DNA from: Akkermansiaceae bacterium
GTDB lineage: Bacteria; Verrucomicrobiota; Verrucomicrobiia; Verrucomicrobiales; DEV007
Direction: 5' to 3'
DNA length: 40,079 bases
NCBI GenBank assembly: GCA_024233005.1
Contig: JACKQE010000022.1
Span: 1-40,079, forward strand
Shown: positions 17,008 through 25,765 of the stretch, piece after piece
Position numbering within the stretch: the first letter of the stretch is position 1
How the letters are laid out: the number at the start of each line of letters is the position of its first letter
The notes under the pieces: model-generated
What the model was told of the DNA's origin: nothing
The model's input: the letters and a program-made list of their open reading frames with translations, nothing else
Databases searched by the model: none
Position numbers and translations under genes: made by a program

Positions 17008-20000
17008 GTGATCACTCCCAGAGACATTATGACCCGATCCGCGCTTCTGTTGCTCCTTGTCGCTGCCTTTGCCGTGACGTCCCCCACTGCGGGCCTTCAT
17101 GCCGCGGTGCCGAAGCCGGTCGATTACAACCGCGATGTCCAGCCCATCCTGTCGGACAAGTGTTTCCATTGCCATGGCCCCGACGAAAAAACCCGCGAGG
17201 CCAAGCTGCGGCTCGACAATTTTGCCGGTGCCACCGCCGATCACGATGGCACGCGCGCCCTTTCTCCAGGCAAGCCGGAGGAGAGCGAAATCCACCACCG
17301 CATTCATTCCACCGACAAAGAGGAGGTCATGCCTCCCCCCAAGTCCCACAAAACCCTCACCGCCGCCGAAAAGGACATCCTCGACCGTTGGATCGCTGCC
17401 GGCGGCGAATACCAGCAGCACTGGGCCTACGTCCCACCGGTCAAAGTTTCCATTCCCGCCGGGGTCAATCCGATCGACCATCTGGTGCGGCAGCGTCTGG
17501 CCACCCTGAACCTGAAACCATCCCCGGAAGCGGACCGGGTCACCCTGATCCGGCGGCTTTCCTTTGACCTCCTCGGTCTTCCCCCGACACCGGCGGAAGT
17601 GGACGCCTTTGTCAAGGACACGGCCCCCGATGCCTGGAACCGCCTCGTCGCTAAAATGCTCGCGTCACAGCATTATGGGGAGCGCATGGCCATCGGCTGG
17701 CTCGACGTGGTGCGCTTCGCCGACACCATCGGCTACCACAGCGACAATCCCCGCAACATCTGGCCCTACCGGGATTATGTGATCCGGGCTTTCAACACCA
17801 ACAAGCCCTACGACCGTTTCACCATTGAACAGCTGGCGGGGGATCTGGTGGAAAATCCCTCCCTCGAGACAAGGGTCGGCTCGGCATTCAACCGGCTCCT
17901 CCTCACCACCGAAGAAGGCGGGGCCCAAGCCAAGGATTACGAGGCCCGCTATGTCACCGACCGGGTTCGCGCCGTCGGCACCGTCTGGCTGGGTTCGACG
18001 ATCGGTTGCTGCCAATGCCACGATCACAAGTATGATCCTCTCACCTCGAAGGATTTCTACAGCCTGGGGGCCTTCTTTGCGGACATCCAGGAGCCCATCA
18101 TTGGCAAAAGAGAACCCGGTCTCCCCGTCCCCGACGAGACCCAAGCCAAAGAACTGGAGCGTCTCGGATCGGTTCGCACGGCCCTGCAAACTGAATATGA
18201 CGGTCCCCACCGCAGTGTGGAGGCGGCCTTCACGCTGTGGGAAAATGAGGCCTTGCAACAGGTGACCGCCAATCCTTGGACCTTCCTGCGCCCGGCCAAA
18301 GCCGAATCGCTCGGCAAAGCCAAACTCACGGTGCAGGCGGACGAATCGGTGCTGGCCAGTGGGGGCAAACCCGACAAGGACACCTACCTTCTGGAAGCCC
18401 CCGGCAGCGGCCAAACGGTCACGGGTCTGCGCATTGAGGCCCTGCCGGATGGCTCCCTGCCCGCGGGCGGTCCGGGCCGGGCCAGCAATGGCAATTTTGT
18501 CCTCTCCGAGGTGGTCGTCCAGGTCAAACGGGCCGGAGGAACCACCGCATCCGTTCCCCTGGCGGGAGCGGTCGCCAGCTTTGAGCAAGGCGGATTTGCC
18601 GCCGCCACCGCCATCGATGGTGACAAGGCGAGCGGTGAAACCGGCTGGGCGGTGCTGCCCCAAGTGAATCAACCGCAACAGCTCGTCGTCGCCCTCGCGG
18701 CGCCTCTCACCGTGGCCAAGGGCGATACGCTGCTCCTCGAGCTCCGGCAGAACCATGGCAAAGGGAGCCACACGCTGGGGCGGTTCCGAATTTCCACCAC
18801 GGCCGATCAGGCGGCAGCCAAAAGGGTGGGCTCTCTCCCCTTCCCCAGGGAAATCACCGATATCCTGAAAACCCCGGCGGACAAACAGAACCCCGCCCAG
18901 CGGTCCCAGTTGGCCGCCTACCACAAATCCATCGTTCCCGAGCTTGCCGAACTTCGGCAAAGGCTGGCCGCGGCGGACAAGGCCCGGAAGGACTACGAGG
19001 AGGCGCTGCCCAAATGCCTGGTCTCCGTGTCCCTGCCGACGCCCCGTGTGGTCCGCATTCTGCCGCGGGGCAATTTCCTTGACGAATCCGGGCCCGAGAT
19101 GATGCCGGCGGTGCCGGCGGTGTTGCCGCAGCCCACCATGGAAGGAAACCGCCGTCCCAACCGGCTCGACCTCGCCCGATGGATCATGAGCCGGGAGAAC
19201 CCCCTGACGGCCCGGGTTTTTGTGAACCGTCTCTGGAAACAGTTTTTTGGAACTGGCCTTTCCAAGGTGCTTGATGATTTGGGCGCCCAAGGGGAACCTC
19301 CGGTCAACCCGCTCCTGCTCGACTGGTTGGCCGTGGAGTTTGCGGACAACGGATGGAATGTCAAAGAGCTGGTCCGCCTCATCGTGAGCAGTGAGACTTA
19401 CCGCCAAAGCAGTGTTGCCGACCCGGCGGCCCTGCAAGCGGACCCCTACAACCGGGAGCTGGCTCGGCAAAGCCGCTGGCGTCTCGATGCCGAACTGGTG
19501 CGGGACAATGCCCTCGCCACGTCAAAGCTCCTCGTGCCCACCATTGGCGGGCCCAGTGTCAAACCCTACCAGCCGGAAGGCTATTGGGAGAACCTCAATT
19601 TCCCGACCCGCACCTACCAGAATGACAGCGGAGCGAGCCAGTACCGGCGCGGTCTCTACACGTGGTGGCAGCGCAGTTTCCTCCATCCCAGCCTGGTGGC
19701 GTTCGATGCCCCGAGCCGGGAGGAATGCACCGCCGAAAGGAACCGCTCCAATATTCCCCAGCAGGCGCTGGTCCTGCTCAACGATCCCACCTACGTTGAA
19801 GCGGCCCGGGCCTTGGCCGCTCGCATTTTGGCGGAATGCCAGGGCTCCATCGACCAGCGGGTCATCTGGGCCTGGAGGGAGGTGCTTTCCCGCCATCCCA
19901 CGCCGGAGGAACAAAGCACCCTCAAAGCCCTTTTTGAGAAGCATCGGGCTGAATACCTCAAAGACCCTGAAGCCGCCCAAGCCCTGCTCAAAACCGGCTT

Positions 20001-20100
20001 GGCAGCAGCCCCGCCGGACCAACCGGCTCCCGAGCTGGCCGCCTGGACCAGCGTGGCCCGGGTACTCTTGAACCTTCACGAAACCATCACCCGGAGTTGA
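17008..20100 (+). CDS. PSCyt1-DUF1549-DUF1553 cytochrome protein (1030 aa)
   Basis: A GTG start at 17008 is supported by AGGAGG six bases upstream; ATG at 17029 would also keep the signal peptide (SALLLLLVAAFAV). Domains: PSCyt1 with haem motif Cys52-Phe-His-Cys55-His56 and the 'VMPPPKSHKTL' segment (about 45-130); DUF1549/PSCyt2 (about 155-360), containing 'WPYRDYVIRAFN' and a second haem motif, Cys334-Cys-Gln-Cys337-His338, followed by DHKYDP; a beta-rich central module (about 430-600), possibly carbohydrate-binding; and DUF1553/PSD1 (about 730-985), containing 'RENPLTARVFVNRLWKQFFG' and 'RSNIPQQALVLLNDP'. The family is exported and its reaction is unknown. It is followed immediately by its usual DUF1501 partner. 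Confidence 0.93.
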   Translation: MITPRDIMTRSALLLLLVAAFAVTSPTAGLHAAVPKPVDYNRDVQPILSDKCFHCHGPDEKTREAKLRLDNFAGATADHDGTRALSPGKPEESEIHHRIHSTDKEEVMPPPKSHKTLTAAEKDILDRWIAAGGEYQQHWAYVPPVKVSIPAGVNPIDHLVRQRLATLNLKPSPEADRVTLIRRLSFDLLGLPPTPAEVDAFVKDTAPDAWNRLVAKMLASQHYGERMAIGWLDVVRFADTIGYHSDNPRNIWPYRDYVIRAFNTNKPYDRFTIEQLAGDLVENPSLETRVGSAFNRLLLTTEEGGAQAKDYEARYVTDRVRAVGTVWLGSTIGCCQCHDHKYDPLTSKDFYSLGAFFADIQEPIIGKREPGLPVPDETQAKELERLGSVRTALQTEYDGPHRSVEAAFTLWENEALQQVTANPWTFLRPAKAESLGKAKLTVQADESVLASGGKPDKDTYLLEAPGSGQTVTGLRIEALPDGSLPAGGPGRASNGNFVLSEVVVQVKRAGGTTASVPLAGAVASFEQGGFAAATAIDGDKASGETGWAVLPQVNQPQQLVVALAAPLTVAKGDTLLLELRQNHGKGSHTLGRFRISTTADQAAAKRVGSLPFPREITDILKTPADKQNPAQRSQLAAYHKSIVPELAELRQRLAAADKARKDYEEALPKCLVSVSLPTPRVVRILPRGNFLDESGPEMMPAVPAVLPQPTMEGNRRPNRLDLARWIMSRENPLTARVFVNRLWKQFFGTGLSKVLDDLGAQGEPPVNPLLLDWLAVEFADNGWNVKELVRLIVSSETYRQSSVADPAALQADPYNRELARQSRWRLDAELVRDNALATSKLLVPTIGGPSVKPYQPEGYWENLNFPTRTYQNDSGASQYRRGLYTWWQRSFLHPSLVAFDAPSREECTAERNRSNIPQQALVLLNDPTYVEAARALAARILAECQGSIDQRVIWAWREVLSRHPTPEEQSTLKALFEKHRAEYLKDPEAAQALLKTGLAAAPPDQPAPELAAWTSVARVLLNLHETITRS

Positions 20101-20113
20101 GTTGAAACCACCC

Positions 20114-21541
20114 ATGAGCAGGGAAGCCGCGACCCGCCGGGCCTTTTTAGGCCGCTGCGGCGTGGGCTTTGGGGCGGCCGCCCTGACCAGCCTGCTCGCC
20201 CGAGAACATGCTGCCGCCGCCGGTTCCGGCTCCGGATCGAATGGCCTCCCCGGTTTTCCCCAGCTGCCGGTCCGCGCCAAGCGCGTCATTTATCTCTACA
20301 TGTCCGGGGGGCCCTCCCACCTGGAGACGTTCGACCCCAAGCCGGAATTGGCCCGGTTGCACGGGCAGCCCATGCCAGACTCCTTCACCCGGGGCCAGCA
20401 AATCGCCCAGCTGCAAGGGCAACGCCTGGCCTGTTTCGCTCCGCAATTTCCCTTCCGTCGGTGGGGAAAGTCGGGGCACGAAATCACGGAAATCTTTCCT
20501 CACCTCGGGAGCGTGGCCGACGAGCTCGCCATCATCCGATCGATGTCGACGGATGCGATCAACCATGATCCGGCCAACACCTTGATGAACACCGGGACCA
20601 TGATCTCCGGCCGTCCGTCCATGGGGTCCTGGGTGCTCTATGGCCTGGGCAGCCTGGCCGAGGACCTGCCGGGGTTTGTCGTGCTGACCTCACAGGACGG
20701 CCGCAGCCCCCAACCCATCTCGCAGCGCATGTGGCACAGCGGGTTTCTCCCCGGCAAGTTCCAGGGGGTGCCCCTGCGTTCCCGGGGGGCTCCCGTGCTC
20801 TATCTCGAACGCCCCGGTGGAGTCAGTCCGGATCGTCAGGCCGATGTCATCAACGCTGTCAGCCGTTTGAACCGGGCTCATGACACCGCGGTGCACGACC
20901 CGGAAATTGCCACCCGGATTGCCCAGTATGAGATGGCGTTCCGGATGCAGACCAGCGTGCCGGGTCTGGTGGACCTCGCCTCCGAATCACCGGCCATGCT
21001 GAAGCGGTATGGATGCGAGCCGGGCGATGGCAGTTTTGCGTCCAACTGCCTCTTGGCCCGGCGTCTTGCCGAACGCGGGGTGCGTTTCATCCAGCTCTAC
21101 CACCGGGGCTGGGACCATCACAATGACTTGGTGAAATTCATCCAGGGAAACGCCCGTAATGTCGATCAAGCAACCGCGGCCTTGATCACGGACCTCAAGG
21201 AACGCGGTCTGCTCGACGACACCCTCATCATCTGGGGCGGGGAATTCGGCCGGACTCCGATGGCCCAGAAAAACAAGGGCGGACCGGGCCGGGATCACCA
21301 CATGAAAGGCTTCTCCATGTTCCTCGCGGGAGGCGGGATCAAAGGCGGAACCTGCCACGGGGCGACCGATGAGCTGGGCTACCACGCCGTGGAGAAGGTG
21401 GTCCACGTGCGCGACCTCCACGCCACGATCCTGCACCAGCTCGGGATCGACCACGAGCGTCTCAGCCTGAAATTCCAAGGCCTCGATCTGCGGCTCACCG
21501 GAGTGGAGCCCGCACGGGTGGTGCGGGAGATCCTCGCTTGA
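20114..21541 (+). CDS. DUF1501 family Tat-exported protein
   Basis: The 475-residue protein starts with a twin-arginine signal (ATRRAFLGRCGVGFGAAALT, Arg8-Arg9). It has the DUF1501 hallmarks: VIYLYMSGGPSHLETFDPK near the mature start, SMSTDAINHDPANTLMNTG, 'RFIQLYHRGWDHHNDL', and 'LIIWGGEFGRTPMAQ' followed by GRDHH. DUF1501 belongs to the alkaline-phosphatase/sulfatase-like superfamily, and the conserved Asp and His residues in these motifs are probable metal ligands; the natural substrate is unknown. ATG at 20114 was chosen over an in-frame TTG at 20102. It lies 13 bases after the DUF1553 gene, forming the classic co-directional pair. Confidence 0.92.
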   Translation: MSREAATRRAFLGRCGVGFGAAALTSLLAREHAAAAGSGSGSNGLPGFPQLPVRAKRVIYLYMSGGPSHLETFDPKPELARLHGQPMPDSFTRGQQIAQLQGQRLACFAPQFPFRRWGKSGHEITEIFPHLGSVADELAIIRSMSTDAINHDPANTLMNTGTMISGRPSMGSWVLYGLGSLAEDLPGFVVLTSQDGRSPQPISQRMWHSGFLPGKFQGVPLRSRGAPVLYLERPGGVSPDRQADVINAVSRLNRAHDTAVHDPEIATRIAQYEMAFRMQTSVPGLVDLASESPAMLKRYGCEPGDGSFASNCLLARRLAERGVRFIQLYHRGWDHHNDLVKFIQGNARNVDQATAALITDLKERGLLDDTLIIWGGEFGRTPMAQKNKGGPGRDHHMKGFSMFLAGGGIKGGTCHGATDELGYHAVEKVVHVRDLHATILHQLGIDHERLSLKFQGLDLRLTGVEPARVVREILA

Positions 21542-21568
21542 TGCTGCTCCTGCTTTTCGAGGATTGCC

Positions 21569-21590
21569 AGGGATTCCGCTCCGGAACCCT
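21569..21590. terminator. Hairpin between convergent genes
   Basis: AGGG-A-TTCCG / CGGAA-CCCT pairs nine bases around a three-base loop, with one bulged A. It sits in the 55-base gap between the convergent DUF1501 and Gfo/Idh/MocA genes. No T-tract follows on either strand, so it would be a non-canonical terminator. Confidence 0.4.
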
Positions 21591-21596
21591 CAACCC

Positions 21597-22967
21597 TCAC
21601 ATGCCTTTCACTTCCCACCCTTCCCGGTAAGCTTCACTCACCATGGCATCGGCTTCGGCCTGTTTGAATTTGGAGGCGGCGGCATCCCAGTCGAGGGTCA
21701 GACCCGGCAGGCGCTGGGCGACACTGCCCAACAGCACCGTCTCGGTCATCGGTCCGGAATAGCTGAAATTGGCCAGGGCCGGAGCGCCTTCGCCCCGGAT
21801 CGCCGCCACCCAGTCTCCGTGATGGTTGGTTCCTTCGACGGCGGGAATGGCATCTTTGACGGCCTTGCCATCCACGTACAGAGTGGGCATCCCGCCGTGA
21901 GGAATCACGAGAGCGCCCTTGTCGCCGACGACCACGCTGCCGCTGCCGGGCACATTGGATTTCTTGTTGCCTTTGTCATCCGTGGTGTAACCACCGACCG
22001 CTGCCGCCACATCGTCGCCAGGGCGGGAGCTGCCGTCATACCAGGTGAACTCGAAAGTGTCTCCCCCGGTGAACTCATTGCCCGCCATGAGGTAATGAAC
22101 CCTGGAATTGAGGGGCCAACTGTCGCCATCGACCGGACCGACTCCCTGTGAAGTGACCCGCAGCGGAGTGGGAGCCCCGAGCCCCATGAACCAAGGATGA
22201 TAAATATGGCACCCCATGTCACCGAGCGTGCCGGTGCCATAGCCGATGCGCTTGCGCCAGTTGCTTGGATGGAATTCTCCGCTGATGAAGCTGCGCTTTT
22301 TGCCAACCCCGAGCCATTGATCCCAATTGAGAGTGGCGGGCACGACATCCTCCCTTTCGGGCAGGGGTTTGTCTGATCCCCAGGATTTGCCCACCATGGA
22401 ATGGACCGAGAGGACTTTGCCCACCAGCTTGTCGCGCAGGGCTTGGACCGAGGTGCGGTTGCCGTTGGAGGACCCAACCTGGATGCCCATCTGGGTGGCG
22501 AGCCTGTTTTCAGCGGCGTATGCGGCCAGAACGCGCGCCTCATGCAGGGTGCGGGTGAGAGGCTTTTCACAGTAGGCGTGCTTGCCGAGCTGCATGCCGC
22601 TCAAGGCGATGGGGGCGTGCATGTGATCGGGCGTGGCGACGAGCACCGCGTCTATGTTGCCGGCTTCCTTGTCGAGGAGCTGGCGCCAGTCCTGATAAAC
22701 TTTCGCATCGGGAAATCCTTTGGTCACGTTTCCGGCGCGGGACGTGTCGATTTCCGCCACCGCCACGAGCGTGACGCCACTGACACCGGCCATGCTGGTG
22801 ATGTTCCCCCAGGCCCGTCCATTGGAACCAAAGGCCGCGTAGCGGACTTCCTTGCTCGGAGCCTGCCCATTGGCGGTCGATTTCCAGCCAATCCATGGCG
22901 CGGCGAGAGTGGCGCCAGCGGCGGTTTTCAGGAAGGAGCGGCGGGAAGAGGGGCGTTCTGGCTTCAT
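21597..22967 (-). CDS. Tat-exported Gfo/Idh/MocA family oxidoreductase
   Basis: The start at 22967 yields a twin-arginine signal (SSRRSFLKTAAGATLAAPW, Arg9-Arg10). The longer upstream frame is antisense to another gene and was rejected. The 456-residue protein has a Rossmann NAD(P) site (AFGSNGRAWGN, residues 45-55), the strand VLVATPDHMHA (108-118), and the family signature Glu134-Lys135-Pro136, where the Lys is usually catalytic. The C-terminal substrate domain contains GDMGCHIYHPW. Members oxidise or isomerise sugars and cyclitols; Tat export with the cofactor pre-bound places this one in the periplasm. It is convergent with the DUF1501 gene. A TTGACG at 22998-23003 is a possible -35 close to the start. 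Confidence 0.92.
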   Translation of the reverse strand: MKPERPSSRRSFLKTAAGATLAAPWIGWKSTANGQAPSKEVRYAAFGSNGRAWGNITSMAGVSGVTLVAVAEIDTSRAGNVTKGFPDAKVYQDWRQLLDKEAGNIDAVLVATPDHMHAPIALSGMQLGKHAYCEKPLTRTLHEARVLAAYAAENRLATQMGIQVGSSNGNRTSVQALRDKLVGKVLSVHSMVGKSWGSDKPLPEREDVVPATLNWDQWLGVGKKRSFISGEFHPSNWRKRIGYGTGTLGDMGCHIYHPWFMGLGAPTPLRVTSQGVGPVDGDSWPLNSRVHYLMAGNEFTGGDTFEFTWYDGSSRPGDDVAAAVGGYTTDDKGNKKSNVPGSGSVVVGDKGALVIPHGGMPTLYVDGKAVKDAIPAVEGTNHHGDWVAAIRGEGAPALANFSYSGPMTETVLLGSVAQRLPGLTLDWDAAASKFKQAEADAMVSEAYREGWEVKGM

Positions 22968-23204
22968 GGGACGCAGGGTGGCAGAACGGAACGGCAGCGT
23001 CAATTGAAGAGCGCGGCGTGGATGCGTGAGAAAGCCACCAGGAGGGAGGTCTCCCAGATCTGGAACAGGAGGCGAGGCTCGAATCACCGACAGAGGAGCC
23101 CCCGCCTGTGATTCGCGGAGGCCGCATTTCAGGTTTCGGGATCCGAAATTGACCGTATGGTGCCGGTTCCCCAAACGAGCAAACACCGCCTCACTCCCCC
23201 GCCC

Positions 23205-23585
23205 ATGAGCCTGCATGAATGGAAAGACAAAGACCGGTCCGGAGACGGCCGCAGCCGCTATGTTCGCGCGCGCTGGCTGCACGGTCTCAACCAATGGGAG
23301 TTCCATGAACGGTGGCATGCCGAAGCCAAAGGTCCCGGCTGGGGCTTTGTGAGGGATCAACCCGAGCGTCCGGCACTGGACCCGGAGGAGGAGTGGGCTC
23401 CCCTGGATCCGCCTGAAAGGGAAGATTTGACCGCCCTGGTCGATGTGCTCGAGCGCAAGTACCGTCGCAAAAGAGTGCCCCACGCCCTGCTCTCCGACGC
23501 AATGACCCGGCTCGAAAAGCTCGGCCCGGCGCCAGCGGTCGAAGTGGTGGAAGAGATTTTTGAAGACGAAATCGAATGGGATTGA
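23205..23585 (+). CDS. Small acidic protein of unknown function, upstream of bioA
   Basis: The product is 126 residues from ATG 23205. It opens with an aromatic/charged segment (LHEWKDKDRSGDGRSRYVRA, then WLHGLNQWEFHERWH) and a proline-rich linker. The second half looks helical, with DLTALVDVLERKYRRKRVPH and a very acidic tail (VEVVEEIFEDEIEW). There are no membrane segments and no signal, so it is probably cytoplasmic. I do not recognise the family. It overlaps the bioA start by ten bases, so co-translation with bioA is likely. It is divergent from the Gfo/Idh/MocA gene, 237 bases away. Confidence 0.7.
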   Translation: MSLHEWKDKDRSGDGRSRYVRARWLHGLNQWEFHERWHAEAKGPGWGFVRDQPERPALDPEEEWAPLDPPEREDLTALVDVLERKYRRKRVPHALLSDAMTRLEKLGPAPAVEVVEEIFEDEIEWD

Positions 23586-24901
23586 CAACACCCGCCGGCA
23601 GTCTCCAGGAATGGGACAAAGCCCATTTCTGGCACCCGTTCACGCAGATGCGGGACTGGTGCGCGGCCGGTCATGATCCCTTAATTCTGGCCTCGGCACA
23701 GGGCGCGGTGCTCACGGATGCCGCCGGCAAGGAATACATCGACGGGAATGCCTCGATTTGGACCAACATCCATGGTCACCGGCATCCGGCCATTGATGCC
23801 GCCATCCGCAACCAACTCAACGCGGTGGCGCATGTCTCCGCCCTCGGTTTCACCAATGAGCCGGCCATTCTCCTGGCGAAAGAACTGGCGTCGCTGGGAT
23901 CCCCGGGAGGTCTGAGTCGGGTCTTTTTCACGGATGACGGATCCACCGCCATCGAGTGCGCCTGCAAAATGGCCCTGCAATACTGGCAGCATCAGGGACA
24001 TCCGGAACGGACCACCCTGCTTGCCTTCGACGGAGCCTACCATGGCGACACCGCGGGAGCGGCTTCTCTCGGAGGCATTGACACCTTCCACAACCGCTTC
24101 CGGCGCTGGGGCTACGAGACGGTCCGGATTTCCACGGTGGAGGATCTGGAACACCTGGCGCCCGCAACCACGCAGCAAATGGCCGCCGCCGTCATCGAAC
24201 CTCTGATTCAGGGTGCCGCGGGCATGCGCCTGTGGCCTTCCGGGACGCTGCGCCGACTCCGGGAATGGTGCGACCACCACGACCTTTTTCTGATCGCAGA
24301 TGAGGTCATGACCGGTTTTGGCCGGACCGGGACTCTGTTTGCCTGCGAGCAGGAGCAAGTCTGGCCGGATCTGCTCTGCCTCGCCAAAGGACTCACCGGA
24401 GGCTACCTGCCCCTCGCCGCCACTCTTGCCACCGACCGTCTTTTTGAGGCCTTTCTGGGAAGCCACGCCGAACTGAAGACGTTTTTTTATGGACACAGCT
24501 ACTGTGGGAATGCTCTCGGATGCGCCGCCGCCCTGGCGAGCCTGAAGGTGTTCCGGGAGGAGGGCACCCTGGAAAAGTTGCCGACCCAGGTGGCGGCACT
24601 GCAACACCACCTGGCCACGGAGCTGGAACCCCTTCCCGCCGTGGGGGAGATCCGCCAACTCGGGCTGATCGCGGGCATTGATCTGGTGGATCCGTCGCAG
24701 AATGGAGCGGCCCACCCCTGGGAGCGGCAGACGGGCGCCAGAGTCTGTCTGGCAGCGCGGAACCATGGTCTGTTGACGCGCCCCATCGGCGACACCCTGG
24801 TCCTGATGCCCCCGCTCTGCATCACAGAGGCCCAAATCCACCGGGCCGTCCGGGCCTTGCGTCTTGGCATTGAAGAAATCTGTTCAGGAAAGACCCCTTG
24901 A
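23576..24901 (+). CDS. bioA: Adenosylmethionine--8-amino-7-oxononanoate aminotransferase
   Basis: The 441-residue class III aminotransferase makes 7,8-diaminopelargonate, the penultimate intermediate of biotin synthesis, using S-adenosylmethionine as amino donor. BioA-like features are FWHPFTQM near the N-terminus (18-25), HGHRHP (66-71), SRVFFTDDGSTAIECACKMA (the PLP phosphate region), and FDGAYHGDT. Asp242-Glu243 sit in LIADEVMTGFGRTG, and the Schiff-base Lys271 in CLAKGLTGGYLP. The segment corresponding to the usual W-W pair reads I-W-T (61-63), a single tryptophan. No other biotin gene is in the window, so the pathway is dispersed. ATG 23576 overlaps the preceding gene. Confidence 0.9.
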   Translation: MGLTTPAGSLQEWDKAHFWHPFTQMRDWCAAGHDPLILASAQGAVLTDAAGKEYIDGNASIWTNIHGHRHPAIDAAIRNQLNAVAHVSALGFTNEPAILLAKELASLGSPGGLSRVFFTDDGSTAIECACKMALQYWQHQGHPERTTLLAFDGAYHGDTAGAASLGGIDTFHNRFRRWGYETVRISTVEDLEHLAPATTQQMAAAVIEPLIQGAAGMRLWPSGTLRRLREWCDHHDLFLIADEVMTGFGRTGTLFACEQEQVWPDLLCLAKGLTGGYLPLAATLATDRLFEAFLGSHAELKTFFYGHSYCGNALGCAAALASLKVFREEGTLEKLPTQVAALQHHLATELEPLPAVGEIRQLGLIAGIDLVDPSQNGAAHPWERQTGARVCLAARNHGLLTRPIGDTLVLMPPLCITEAQIHRAVRALRLGIEEICSGKTP

Positions 24902-25045
24902 GCATTCGCGCAGCCACCCCACGGTTACTTCCACTTCCCGGAGACTTGACACCGGGGCAGAGCACCCGAAAGTTGCCCGCAACGCCACTGATCCCCCGCT
25001 TTACAACCAACACGGCCCCACGACCCCTCACCCATTCCTTCCACC

Positions 25046-25708
25046 ATGGCTGTGCTGAAAATAGCGTGCCGCAAATGCGGGCAGAAAGTCTCCGGCGACG
25101 ACAGTTTCTACGGCACCACGGTGGAATGCCCCATTTGTTCGAGTGACATCGTGTTTCCCTCCGGGCCTGAGCGATCCGGCCCAAGCGGCCGTTCCCCAGC
25201 GGATGAACCACCCGTTTTGGATCGTCCCCAAAATCAGCCGGACCATTCCTCCCCGAAGGAGGGCAAGACACTGCCGAGGGCGGAGTTCGACACCCTGGAC
25301 CTTTCGCCGAACGAACCGCCTCCGGCGCTGCCTCCCTCGCCCCATACCGACTCCATTCCTCTTGCACCCCGGGAAAAGGAACCGAACCGCGAAAGCCCTC
25401 CCGCTCTGGATGAGGACGAGGATGAGATTGTCACGCCGTCCCCCATCCTTTCGACGGTATCCTTGGTTCTGGGTATTTTGAATTTCGTCTTCTGCTTCAC
25501 CCCGGCACTGGTGTTCGCCCCCATCGGCATCATTTGTGGCCACATCGCCCTCGTCCGGGCCCGCCACAGCAAGGTCCAACCCGCCCCGGGATACGGGATG
25601 GCCATTGCCGGACTGGTCCTCGGCTACGTCAGTTTCATTCTCTTCTGTGTCGTCATTGTGGCCTTTGCGATACTGAACAAACGGTTCGACTTTGTACCCA
25701 AGCCGTAG
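25046..25708 (+). CDS. Zinc-ribbon plus DUF4190 membrane protein
   Basis: The 220-residue protein begins with a four-cysteine zinc ribbon (Cys8-x-x-Cys11 and Cys28-x-x-Cys31) and continues with a proline-rich, acidic, disordered linker (about 40-130). It ends with a DUF4190-type domain of two membrane helices (about 134-166 and 183-210) containing the GIICGHIALVRARHSK turn that defines the family. It is probably an inner-membrane protein with the ribbon and linker in the cytoplasm. Function is unknown; such proteins are common and poorly studied. It stands alone between bioA and the chorismatase-family gene, with about 145 bases upstream that show no other feature. Confidence 0.8.
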   Translation: MAVLKIACRKCGQKVSGDDSFYGTTVECPICSSDIVFPSGPERSGPSGRSPADEPPVLDRPQNQPDHSSPKEGKTLPRAEFDTLDLSPNEPPPALPPSPHTDSIPLAPREKEPNRESPPALDEDEDEIVTPSPILSTVSLVLGILNFVFCFTPALVFAPIGIICGHIALVRARHSKVQPAPGYGMAIAGLVLGYVSFILFCVVIVAFAILNKRFDFVPKP

Positions 25709-25730
25709 TGAACAGGCATCGGGCGGACGA

Positions 25731-25760
25731 TTGACACGCGGACCGAATCCCGGCTAAGTT
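25731..25760 (+). promoter_or_regulatory. Candidate promoter placing transcription start at the ATG
   Basis: TTGACA at 25731-25736 matches the -35 consensus exactly. After 18 bases comes TAAGTT (25755-25760), which fits a TANNNT -10. Only five bases separate it from the ATG at 25766, so the predicted transcript would be leaderless or nearly so. Confidence 0.45.
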
Positions 25761-25765
25761 GCATC

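Noticed and set aside
17665..19470. 601-codon open frame on the minus strand
   Set aside because: It is a GC-driven shadow of the DUF1549/DUF1553 gene on the plus strand, with a composition full of Gly/Arg/His and no family features.
22968..23591. N-terminal 208-residue extension of the Gfo/Idh/MocA frame
   Set aside because: It is antisense to the 23205-23585 gene, has no domain, and precedes a perfect Tat signal at the true start (22967).
24946..24974. TTGACA upstream of the zinc-ribbon gene as a promoter
   Set aside because: No TANNNT-like -10 occurs at 16-18 bases; the spacing gives AAAGTT or neighbours only.
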